DNA of 15,195 nt from positions 1 through 15,195 of the forward strand of contig NZ_CAKUBT010000029.1 of the NCBI RefSeq assembly GCF_934643285.1, given 5' to 3'. The notes below the pieces were generated by a model. That model was not told the DNA's origin. It made no database searches and saw only the letters and a program-made list of their open reading frames with translations. This document shows positions 7,090 through 13,025 of this stretch, piece after piece. Origin of the DNA: an uncultured Ellagibacter sp. GTDB lineage: Bacteria > Actinomycetota > Coriobacteriia > Coriobacteriales > Eggerthellaceae. The position numbers and the translations under genes were made by a program. Position 1 is the stretch's first letter. The number at the start of each line of letters is the position of its first letter.

Positions 7090-7104
7090 CGAGGAGTCTA
7101 TAAC
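7076..7104 (+). promoter_or_regulatory. hsp20 promoter
   Basis: -35 TTGACG (7076-7081) and -10 TATAAC (7099-7104) are exactly 17 bp apart, close to the vegetative sigma consensus. The -35 lies inside the CIRCE element. Transcription should begin near 7111, leaving a ~170-nt leader before the hsp20 start. Confidence 0.85.
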
Positions 7105-7282
7105 GATAGTCGAACCAAGAAGGGACGCCGAGAAGAAGCGAAGGCAAGGCGCCGCAGGGTTTTAGCCCACTGCAGGCGGGCAAGGCAACGTTGCCGCCCA
7201 CCGCTAAAGCGAGCGAACAACCGCGACAGCAGGTTTCCGCCGATTCCCAAAACAGAGCGCCCCCCGTTATTAGGAGATGACA
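7105..7282 (+). promoter_or_regulatory. Long structured leader of hsp20
   Basis: About 170 nt of untranslated leader. It contains a compact hairpin at 7178-7199 (GGGC, then the self-complementary GGCAACGTTGCC, then GCCC) and a preceding possible stem GCAGGG / CCC-CTGC at 7155-7173. I do not see an obvious sequence masking the AGGAG at 7272-7276, so a thermometer is not supported directly. Leader processing or mRNA stability are other possible roles. Confidence 0.35.
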
Positions 7283-7735
7283 ATGATGACCATGCTTATG
7301 CCGACTCGTAGGAATTTCTTTAATGACCTGATGGCCGATCCGTTCGACGCGTTCTTCAACACCCCGTTCACCCCGGCGCCGAAGTCTTCCTCCACGCTGA
7401 TGCGCACCGACATCAAGGAGCATGACGACGGTTTCGAAATGACCATCGATCTGCCTGGATTCAAGAAGGAAGACGTTCAGGCCGAGCTTAAGGACGGCTA
7501 CCTCACCGTAAACGCCGAGACCAAGACCGAGACCTCTGAAGGCGACGAGAAGAAGGGCACCTGGGTACGCAAGGAGCGCTTCGAGGGCAAGTGCAGCCGT
7601 ACGTTCTATGTAGGCGAGGATGTCAAGGAAGAGGACATCAAGGCTCGCTTCGAGAACGGCACGCTCGTGATCGACGTCCCCAAGCCGCAGCCGCAACCCA
7701 AGCTTGAGGAGAAGAAGACCATCGCCATCGCGTAG
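7283..7735 (+). CDS. hsp20: Small heat-shock protein Hsp20 (alpha-crystallin family)
   Basis: An ATP-independent holdase chaperone of 150 residues that binds unfolding proteins in the cytoplasm. Residues ~41-134 form the alpha-crystallin domain, with MTIDLPGFKKEDV near its start and the family signature ARFENGTLVIDVP at its end. The tail carries the I-x-I oligomer motif (Ile147-Ala-Ile149). The N-terminal arm, with FFNDLMADPFDAFF, is typical of class A bacterial Hsp20s. I prefer the ATG at 7283, because AGGAG at 7272-7276 touches the earlier ATG at 7277 but lies 6 nt from 7283; the ATG at 7286 is also possible. CIRCE control is evident upstream and a strong terminator follows. Confidence 0.95.
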   Translation: MMTMLMPTRRNFFNDLMADPFDAFFNTPFTPAPKSSSTLMRTDIKEHDDGFEMTIDLPGFKKEDVQAELKDGYLTVNAETKTETSEGDEKKGTWVRKERFEGKCSRTFYVGEDVKEEDIKARFENGTLVIDVPKPQPQPKLEEKKTIAIA

Positions 7736-7810
7736 CCTTTCCCCTCTCGATTTTCCTTTCCCTCTCTTTTTTCTCCGATTGACGCCGGGCGCGTCCGATA
7801 AGCCCAGCGC

Positions 7811-7850
7811 GAAAGCCCGTAAGGATCCTCCCCTTGCGGGCTTTCTTTTT
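7811..7850 (+). terminator. Rho-independent terminator after hsp20
   Basis: A 14-bp stem, GAAAGCCCGTAAGG (7811-7824) paired with CCTTGCGGGCTTTC (7832-7845), contains one T-G pair and closes on a 7-nt loop. It is followed at once by TTTTT. This is the clearest terminator in the window. It lies 75 nt after the hsp20 stop and just before the NUDIX promoter region. Confidence 0.93.
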
Positions 7851-7908
7851 CTCGCCCCGCACCTGGTGTATCATGGCGCCGAGCAACGATGTGGCAAAGG
7901 ATGGGCAG

Positions 7909-8538
7909 ATGAACGCAACAACGACTCGCGGCATTCCGCGACTGAAGAATATCGAGCAGGTCAGCGAAGGATGGATCAACAAGTACATCCTCACCTACGA
8001 GCTGCCCGACGGCACCGACTACGTGTACGAGAGCACATCGCGCAAGAAGCTGGAAGCATACCGCGCGGGCCTTATGGCGAACGCCCGCGGCGAGGCGCCC
8101 CGCGTAGACGCCGTTTGCATCGTGGGCGAAACGCGCGAAGGCACGCTGCTCATGATCCGCGAGTTCCGCTATCCCTTGAATTCCTGGTGCATCGCGTTCC
8201 CTGCAGGATTGAAGGAACCTAACGAGAGCATCCGGGAATGCGTCGACCGCGAGCTGCGCGAGGAGACGGGATACCGCCTGCGCTCCGACGTCGATGAGCC
8301 CGTCCGCCTTTTGCCCCAGGCGGGATTCTCGTCGACAGGGCTGACCGACGAGGCAATCCAGATTGTATTTGCCCAGGTGGAGAAGGCAGGCGATGCGCAA
8401 CCGGAGGAAAGCGAGCTCATAGCGCCCTTCCAGCTTCCCCTAAGCGACGTGCGCCGGTTTCTCGACGAGAACACGACGCTCATCGGGACGCGCGCCCAGC
8501 TCATCTTGGAAGTGTTCGCCGCACGCGCCGAGCGCTAG
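7909..8538 (+). CDS. NUDIX hydrolase, probable ADP-ribose pyrophosphatase
   Basis: A 209-residue protein likely to split ADP-ribose into AMP and ribose 5-phosphate. The NUDIX box Gx5Ex7REUxEExGU is fully matched at residues 100-122 (G-LKEPN-E-SIRECVD-REL-R-EE-T-GY). The preceding REFRYPLNSW segment and the N-terminal beta domain are typical of the ADP-ribose pyrophosphatase branch. I chose the ATG at 7909 because AAAGGA (7896-7901) lies 7 nt before it. The in-frame ATG at 7873 has no ribosome site and overlaps a possible -10, TATCAT (7869-7874). It converges on yerC with a 12-nt gap. An ADP-ribosylglycohydrolase 3.5 kb away could supply ADP-ribose, but the two are not linked in an operon. Confidence 0.9.
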   Translation: MNATTTRGIPRLKNIEQVSEGWINKYILTYELPDGTDYVYESTSRKKLEAYRAGLMANARGEAPRVDAVCIVGETREGTLLMIREFRYPLNSWCIAFPAGLKEPNESIRECVDRELREETGYRLRSDVDEPVRLLPQAGFSSTGLTDEAIQIVFAQVEKAGDAQPEESELIAPFQLPLSDVRRFLDENTTLIGTRAQLILEVFAARAER

Positions 8539-8550
8539 GAGGTTTACGGG

Positions 8551-8844
8551 CTATTCTTTCTTGTCACCAAGCGCTTCGAGTGCGGCGGCGTAACCGCCCG
8601 ACCCGTAAGAGAGGCACTTCGACACGCGGGCGATGGTCGTCGCCGAGGCGCCTGTTGCCTCCTCGATCGCGGAATAGGGCTTACCCGAAGAGAGCAGACG
8701 GGCCACAGCCAAACGCTGCGAGGTTTCGCGAATCTCGCGAATCGTGAACAAGTCCTCGAGCAGGGCAAACACCGTATCGTTATCGTTTAACTTGGCGAAG
8801 ACGGACAGCAGGTTCTCGACTTCGGGGGTTCTCAACTCGCTCAT
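8551..8844 (-). CDS. YerC/YecD-family TrpR-like DNA-binding protein
   Basis: 97 residues of the TrpR-related YerC/YecD family, with a helix-turn-helix at about residues 54-76 (GKPYSAIEEATGASATTIARVSK). The helical N-terminal part resembles the Trp repressor dimer core. The family is common in Gram-positives and its ligand is generally unknown. The ATG at 8844 has AAGGG 7 nt upstream. An in-frame ATG at 8892 lies inside cimA and lacks such a site. It starts 4 nt after the cimA stop, so the two are very probably cotranscribed and perhaps translationally coupled. No trp operator or trp gene is visible here. Confidence 0.9.
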   Translation of the reverse strand: MSELRTPEVENLLSVFAKLNDNDTVFALLEDLFTIREIRETSQRLAVARLLSSGKPYSAIEEATGASATTIARVSKCLSYGSGGYAAALEALGDKKE

Positions 8845-8848
8845 TTCA

Positions 8849-10483
8849 CTACCCTTCTGCTCGTATGAGGCCATACTCGATGGAATCGACAAGCGCGTTC
8901 CACGATGCCTCGATGATGTTCTCGCTCACACCGACCGTGCCCCAGCTGCCGCGCTTGTCACTCGTCGTGATGATGACGCGCGTCGTAGCGCTCGTGCCGG
9001 CGCCTTCCTCGTCCAAGATGCGCACCTTGTAGTCGGTGAGCTCCATGTTCGCCACCTGGGGCAGGTACTCCGTGATGGCCATGCGAAGCGCTGCGTCGAG
9101 TGCGCCGACGGGGCCCGTGCCCTCGCCCGTGGCGACGATTCGGCGATCGCCCACATGGATCTTGACCGTGGCCTCGCTCGCCGCGTCCTTCGCGAGAGCG
9201 CCCGTGTCTTCCCGATCGTCCACGATGACGCGGAAACTCTCCAGCCTGAAATGGGGCTCGTACAAGCCGAGGTGCCGCCTGATCAGCACCGCGAGCGATC
9301 CGTCAGCCACCTCGTAGGAGTAGCCGTGCGCTTCGCGTGCCTTCACATCGTCCAAAATCGCTTGAAGTGTGCGCGCGTCGCCCGAAAGATCGATTCCCAG
9401 GCTCTTGGCCTTCGCGGCAAGCGACGCCTTGCCCGCAAGTTCGCTCACAAGCATCCGCGTCGCGTTGCCGACGTTTTGGGGGCTCGTGTGCTCGTAGGCT
9501 TCCGGGAAGCGCGCGATGGCGCTCGCATGGAGGCCGCCCTTGTGCGCGAACGCCGAGGCGCCCGTGTAGGGATGGTGCGCGGGAACGGACAGGTTGCACG
9601 TTTCGGCTACGAACTGGGCGGTCCGCGTGAGATCGCGCAGGTTGTCGGAGCCGACGCAGTGGAGCCCCATCTTGAGCTCCATGTCGGCGATGACGGTGAG
9701 CAGGTCGGTGTTGCCCACGCGCTCGCCTATGCCGCCGACAGTGCCCTGCACCTGCAGCGCACCCGCACGGACAGCGGAAAGCGCATTGGCCACCGCACAG
9801 CCGGAATCGTCGTGACAGTGAATGCCCAGCTGCTGATCGGGAAGCGCACGCGCAACGACGCCGACTATCTCCTCCACCTCGAAGGGAAGCGCGCCGCCGT
9901 TCGTCTCGCAAAGATCGATGGAGTCGGCACCGGCCTCGCTTGCCGCGCGGATGCACGCGAGCGCGTAGTCGGGATTGGCCTTGTAGCCGTCGAAGAAGTG
10001 CTCGGCGTCGAACACGACGGTAAGCCCGTGGGCCTTCAGATACGCGACCGAGTCGGCGATCATGCGCAGGTTTTCCTTGAGCGTGGTCTGCAACGCGCGC
10101 GTGACCTGGGCATCCCATGTTTTCCCCACGATGGTTGCCACAGGAGCGCCGCACTCGACGAGGTCGGCGAGCCCTTGATCTTGATCGGCCGGCGTGCCCT
10201 TCTTGCAGGTGGACCCGAACGCGGCGATGCGCGCATGGGCAAGCGGCATCTCCTTCACGCGGCGGAAGAACTCGATGTCCTTCGGGTTCGACGCGGGGAA
10301 ACCGCCCTCGATGAAATCGATGCCGAACGCGTCGAGCCGCTCCACAATGCGCAGCTTGTCGTCGAGTGAAAGCGAGATGCCCTCGCACTGCTCGCCGTCG
10401 CGCAATGTGCAGTCGTATGTGAAGATGTGCTGAGCCAAACCTCGCCTCTTCCCAGCGAAAACGCCGATTGAATAGTCGTTCAT
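8849..10483 (-). CDS. cimA: (R)-citramalate synthase
   Basis: Condenses acetyl-CoA with pyruvate to (R)-citramalate, the threonine-independent entry to isoleucine synthesis. The HMGL-like TIM barrel opens with YDCTLRDGEQ (Arg28-Asp29). The metal-binding HCHDDSG gives His222 and His224, followed by GTVGGIGERVGNTD (Asn258) and FAHKGGLHASAI. Residues ~410-540 form the C-terminal LeuA-type allosteric domain, where isoleucine is sensed in CimA proteins. Length (544) and the CimA-type motifs separate it from 2-isopropylmalate synthase. The start is uncertain: the ATG at 10483 has no ribosome site and lies 10 nt from a TAGAAT (10493-10498), whereas a TTG at 10438 (residue 16) follows a GGGAAGAGGCGAGG stretch and would begin closer to the family's usual N-terminus. 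Confidence 0.93.
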   Translation of the reverse strand: MNDYSIGVFAGKRRGLAQHIFTYDCTLRDGEQCEGISLSLDDKLRIVERLDAFGIDFIEGGFPASNPKDIEFFRRVKEMPLAHARIAAFGSTCKKGTPADQDQGLADLVECGAPVATIVGKTWDAQVTRALQTTLKENLRMIADSVAYLKAHGLTVVFDAEHFFDGYKANPDYALACIRAASEAGADSIDLCETNGGALPFEVEEIVGVVARALPDQQLGIHCHDDSGCAVANALSAVRAGALQVQGTVGGIGERVGNTDLLTVIADMELKMGLHCVGSDNLRDLTRTAQFVAETCNLSVPAHHPYTGASAFAHKGGLHASAIARFPEAYEHTSPQNVGNATRMLVSELAGKASLAAKAKSLGIDLSGDARTLQAILDDVKAREAHGYSYEVADGSLAVLIRRHLGLYEPHFRLESFRVIVDDREDTGALAKDAASEATVKIHVGDRRIVATGEGTGPVGALDAALRMAITEYLPQVANMELTDYKVRILDEEGAGTSATTRVIITTSDKRGSWGTVGVSENIIEASWNALVDSIEYGLIRAEG

Positions 10484-10623
10484 CCACGGGCTATTCTACT
10501 CCAACAGACTAGAGCGGAAGAGCGCTTTTCGGGGAAGATTCCGCCGTCAAACACGAAGTGCGATTGAGCTGGCTATACCGCCCGCCGACCCGACTCATAG
10601 GCGCGGACGGATGCGTTTGGCGC

Positions 10624-11115
10624 TTACCTCGATCCACCGCCACCAAGCCCGATGAGCAGGTAGAGAATCCAACCTGCGGCAATGATGCCGTACCTAGCCT
10701 TTTTGCTCATGTCTTCCTTGTTCAGCATGATAATCGTGAGCGGAACGGGGAAAATGCAAATCCACCCCAGAACCCACAACCACGTTTTGCGCTTCTTCGG
10801 GGGCTCTTGAGGGGCCGGCTGGCAGGATGCCTGCTGGGGTTGGGGAGGGACTTGGGGCTGGAAAGTTGGCTGGGAGGCTGGTTGATAGCAGACTTGCTGA
10901 GGTTGGGAAGATACCTGCGCCGCTTCCGCTTGAGCCCTTTGACGACCCTTCTCGAATTCGTACCCAGCCTTCTCTGCCCCGTCGAGCTGGACTTTCTGAA
11001 TCTCGTCATCGACTGGCAGGGCGGCACCGCAATAGCTGCAGAAAGCCATTTTCCTATCCATGTCGACTTCAAGCCGGGCGCCGCAGCCTGGGCAGGTAAG
11101 GTTGACGATCTTCAC
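10624..11115 (-). CDS. Zinc-ribbon protein with two C-terminal membrane segments
   Basis: 163 residues from the GTG at 11115, which has AAGGG about 8 nt upstream. A zinc ribbon at the N-terminus uses Cys8-x2-Cys11 (CPGCGARL) and Cys26-x2-Cys29 (CSYCGAAL). A short helix (about 44-66) and a Pro/Gln-rich linker (about 70-107) lead to a basic patch and two hydrophobic segments (111-131, 141-158), ending in GLGGGGSR. The linker and ribbon are presumably cytoplasmic. I recognise the architecture, common in Gram-positive hypothetical proteins, but no specific function. Its GTG overlaps the stop of a 21-codon frame (GTGA), so it may be translated by coupling from the gene upstream. Confidence 0.75.
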   Translation of the reverse strand: MKIVNLTCPGCGARLEVDMDRKMAFCSYCGAALPVDDEIQKVQLDGAEKAGYEFEKGRQRAQAEAAQVSSQPQQVCYQPASQPTFQPQVPPQPQQASCQPAPQEPPKKRKTWLWVLGWICIFPVPLTIIMLNKEDMSKKARYGIIAAGWILYLLIGLGGGGSR

Positions 11116-11177
11116 GAGAATCCCTTTCGTATCACGAGCTCCGAGACGAAAATCAGGAAATCGAGCACCAGCTTCAT
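11112..11177 (-). CDS. Possible 21-residue hydrophobic peptide
   Basis: A short frame translating to MKLVLDFLIFVSELVIRKGF plus a final Ser. Its ATG overlaps the stop of the ribbon-helix-helix gene (ATGA at 11177-11174) and its TGA overlaps the GTG start of the zinc-ribbon gene (GTGA at 11115-11112). It has a hydrophobic core of about 15 residues with a basic end, like a tiny membrane peptide or a coupling leader. No strong ribosome site precedes it. It could be coincidental, since it fills the 58-nt gap between two real genes. Confidence 0.4.
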   Translation of the reverse strand: MKLVLDFLIFVSELVIRKGFS

Positions 11178-11392
11178 TGCGAACCGTTCTCACTTCTTTC
11201 CCTGTCCTCGCGAATGAGCCGCTTCAGGTATGACGACATGCTTTCCTCTCGATTCCTCGCGAATTCGTACAAATCGTAATCGGGCGGAAAGAAATTGCAC
11301 TGGATTTTCTTCTGCTTCGCCTTCTTGTACTTGTTTTCCGCCGCGCGCTGCGCATCGGTGCGCTTCACGGCACGCTTCTTCGGTTCCGGCAT
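11174..11392 (-). CDS. Small ribbon-helix-helix-like protein
   Basis: 72 residues. A Lys/Arg/Ala-rich N-terminus (1-29) leads into a beta strand (IQCNFFP), a helix (DYDLYEFARNRE) and a second helix (MSSYLKRLIREDRER). This is the strand-helix-helix layout of Arc/MetJ-type DNA-binding or mobile-element proteins, and the SSYLKRLIRED ending is typical of small proteins found on phages and integrative elements. AGGGAGGG 6 nt before the ATG is the strongest ribosome site in the area, so I regard it as a real gene. It may be a DNA-binding autoregulator or a remnant of an integrated element; partner and target are unknown. Confidence 0.75.
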   Translation of the reverse strand: MPEPKKRAVKRTDAQRAAENKYKKAKQKKIQCNFFPPDYDLYEFARNREESMSSYLKRLIREDRERSENGSQ

Positions 11393-11550
11393 CGCAAACC
11401 CTCCCTAGAAAAACGGCGAAGTCGGGGTTCTCCCGCACGTTCGGGGAGACACCTGCGGAGGGCGTTGGCCCCAGGGCCCGCGCGCTGAGATTGCCGCGCG
11501 GGGAGCGCTTAATGACTCGCTACCTCTTCGCCGCGCCCTTTGTTGGGTTC

Positions 11551-11600
11551 ACTATACTCAGCCCGCAGTGATTGCATGTCCCCACCATAGTACAGGTGCG
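11551..11600 (-). promoter_or_regulatory. Promoter-like module, copy 1
   Basis: On the minus strand, TATAGT (11551-11556) is preceded by a conserved stretch 11577-11600 whose plus-strand form starts TGTCCCCACCATAGTACAG. Twenty of 24 positions, and the exact 26-nt offset between the two parts, are shared with copy 2 at 12885-12934. It points toward the ribbon-helix-helix gene, 160 nt downstream. No good -35 is seen at standard spacing, so an activator or repressor site is one reading; shared descent of a repeat is another. Confidence 0.4.
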
Positions 11601-11807
11601 AAAACCGTCCGTTTGGCACGCATCGTCCCTGAATGGAGTTATAGCGGCCGCCCTGTACGACGGCATGAAAGAAGCCCTCCAGTTGCTCATGTTTTGACGA
11701 CGACGACAACTAAAGGGCTAAACCGTCTCGCCGCGTACCTTCGCGGCGGGATGCCAGGTCCAGCATACCACGGAAAGCATGGGTAGCGCGCTGCGAAGCA
11801 GAGATCG

Positions 11808-11841
11808 GCCGACCCCACGAGCGCCCCAACCTGCCAGAAAT
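11808..11841 (+). repeat. 34-nt dispersed repeat, copy 1
   Basis: It contains CCCAACCTGCCAGAAAT and matches 12966-12999 at about 27 of 34 positions, most differences being C/T or A/G. Its right part overlaps the left arm of the inverted-repeat element that follows. Confidence 0.5.
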
Positions 11842-12016
11842 CGGGCGGTTTTCATCAACGAGCGGCCCTTAGGAGGCGATCTTCGCGCCCTGCGGCAGGT
11901 CACCACAAGGGATGCGCAAGGATAAGGCCAGGTCAGCGAATACCAGCGTACGAGTCGCCTTCCCCGACTCCCCCCGTTCGCTCCCAGAGATGATGAAGAG
12001 TGCCCGATTTCTGGCA
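11832..12016. repeat. 185-bp element bounded by 26-nt inverted repeats
   Basis: The left arm 11832-11857 (begins TGCCAGAAATCGGGC, ends TTCATCA) recurs inverted at 11991-12016 with 23 of 26 positions identical. The 133 bp between the arms contain no transposase frame. The right arm ends about 40 bp from the 3' end of the ADP-ribosylglycohydrolase gene. Size and structure resemble a MITE or the remnant ends of an insertion sequence; the family is not recognised. Confidence 0.55.
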
Positions 12017-12054
12017 TGTCCCCCTCCCGAAACGCGCACCTTGCCAGGTCGGCC

Positions 12055-12843
12055 TCAGAATAGGCAGCGCTCGATGACGTCCTTGCCCCTGAGGACTTCA
12101 AGCCATTCGGCGGGTATTCCGTCCATCCCGTAGAGTATGCCGGCGAGCGCACCGGCGACGGCACCCGTCGTGTCGGTATCGTCGCCAAGGTTGACGGCAA
12201 GGAGCACGCAGTCGCGATAGCTCGCTGTGTTGGCAAGACACCACAGCGCCGCCTCGAACGTATGGCGCACGTAACCACTTGAGCGAATGGCTCCTCGGGA
12301 CTTATCCGGATCGACGCCGTAAGCCAAGGCCACTTCCCTCGCCTGCTTGCCCGAGATAAGGAAGCGGGCGGCGCCGACCATCCCTACGCAGGCCTCGGTC
12401 GACGTAGCGTGAGCATGCGTGATGGCAGACACGGCCCGCACCTCATTGTCGGTGGCATCGGTGAAGGCCAGTGGCACGGTTCGCATGAGAGAGCCGTTGC
12501 CGTTATCGCGCTCGCCGGAAAGACCGTGGCCAAGCCTTAAGGCCGTGGCAGTAGCGTTGCCGATGTCGAACAGCCCGTCGCAGGAATACGCGCCATCCCG
12601 ATACCAAGCGAGAAACTTCTCGCGAATGTCGACGACATCGATACGCCCCAGTTCACGATAGCTATCGCATATCGCGAGGGCCATCGACGTGTCGTCGCTC
12701 CATGTGCCCGGCGGCTGGTTGTGCGTGCCGTAACCGACCATACCGATACACTCGAACGTATCGCGAGGCATGAACTCGTAGGGCACGCCCAGGGCATCGC
12801 CAACGGCCTGACCGTAGATGCAGTCTCGAAGCATTGCAACCAT
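12055..12843 (-). CDS. ADP-ribosylglycohydrolase family protein (DraG/ARH type)
   Basis: 262 residues that should remove ADP-ribose from modified proteins or small molecules, in the cytoplasm. Family motifs are complete: GQAVGDALGVPYE near the N-terminus, WSDDTSMAL (Asp50-Asp51, metal site), DNGNGSLMR (113-121), THAH (142-145), and NLGDDTDTTGAVAGALAG (Asp221, Asp222, Asp224, second metal cluster). The length is normal, so it appears intact. The ATG at 12843 is taken as the start; AAGGAAAG lies about 14 nt upstream and an ATG three codons later is an alternative. No ADP-ribosyltransferase is visible nearby, so the target is unknown. Flanking repeats on both sides suggest the gene may sit in a mobile or recently rearranged segment. 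Confidence 0.92.
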   Translation of the reverse strand: MVAMLRDCIYGQAVGDALGVPYEFMPRDTFECIGMVGYGTHNQPPGTWSDDTSMALAICDSYRELGRIDVVDIREKFLAWYRDGAYSCDGLFDIGNATATALRLGHGLSGERDNGNGSLMRTVPLAFTDATDNEVRAVSAITHAHATSTEACVGMVGAARFLISGKQAREVALAYGVDPDKSRGAIRSSGYVRHTFEAALWCLANTASYRDCVLLAVNLGDDTDTTGAVAGALAGILYGMDGIPAEWLEVLRGKDVIERCLF

Positions 12844-12884
12844 GATGAGCTCGCTCGCTTTCCTTCGCGCCTTCTGTTGCGCCC

Positions 12885-12934
12885 ACTATACCCAATTCGG
12901 AGACGTCGTATGTCCTGACCATAGTACAGATACG
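12885..12934 (-). promoter_or_regulatory. Promoter-like module, copy 2 (before ADP-ribosylglycohydrolase)
   Basis: TATAGT on the minus strand (12885-12890), 41 nt before the ADP-ribosylglycohydrolase ATG, with the conserved stretch 12911-12934 (plus-strand form begins TGTCCTGACCATAGTACAG) upstream. The -35 region at normal spacing is poor. The distance to the start codon makes this copy the more credible promoter of the two. Confidence 0.45.
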
Positions 12935-12965
12935 GGAAATTGCGCTCCTTTGCACTCGCAGGGAG

Positions 12966-12999
12966 GCTGATTGCACAAGCGTCCCAACCTGCCGGAAAT
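12966..12999 (+). repeat. 34-nt dispersed repeat, copy 2
   Basis: It contains CCCAACCTGCCGGAAAT and matches 11808-11841. It lies between the lipoprotein stop (13026) and the ADP-ribosylglycohydrolase promoter region, 55 bp beyond the start of the conserved promoter motif. The order of motif and repeat is the same as in copy 1, where they are about 230 bp apart. Confidence 0.5.
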
Positions 13000-13025
13000 T
13001 CGAGAAGGGAGCGGCAATGGAATGG

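Larger units (their letters stand above)
11393..12054. other. 662-base gap holding repeats but no supported gene
   Basis: Frames here (for example minus 11509-11709 and minus 11718-12278) lack ribosome sites or known domains, and the longer one overlaps the ADP-ribosylglycohydrolase in another frame. The region contains a promoter-like module (11551-11600) shared with 12885-12934, a 7-bp stem hairpin CGCCGCG / CGCGGCG at 11729-11748, a 34-nt sequence shared with 12966-12999, and a pair of inverted repeats at 11832-11857 and 11991-12016. It looks like an accumulation of mobile or dispersed repeat DNA. Confidence 0.6.

Noticed and set aside
7277..7282. ATG at 7277 as hsp20 start
   Set aside because: It touches the AGGAG with no spacing; the ATG at 7283 has a normal 6-nt spacing.
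8744..10369. Plus-strand frame of 541 codons
   Set aside because: It is the shadow of cimA, whose motifs are unmistakable on the minus strand.
11745..11810. SRP RNA-like stretch (GCCAGGTCC ... CGGAAAGCA)
   Set aside because: The order and spacing of the conserved SRP loop bases are wrong and no flanking stem pairs.
11718..12278. 186-codon minus-strand frame in the repeat-rich gap
   Set aside because: It overlaps the ADP-ribosylglycohydrolase in another frame and reads straight through both arms of the inverted repeat, so it is an artefact of the repeat.
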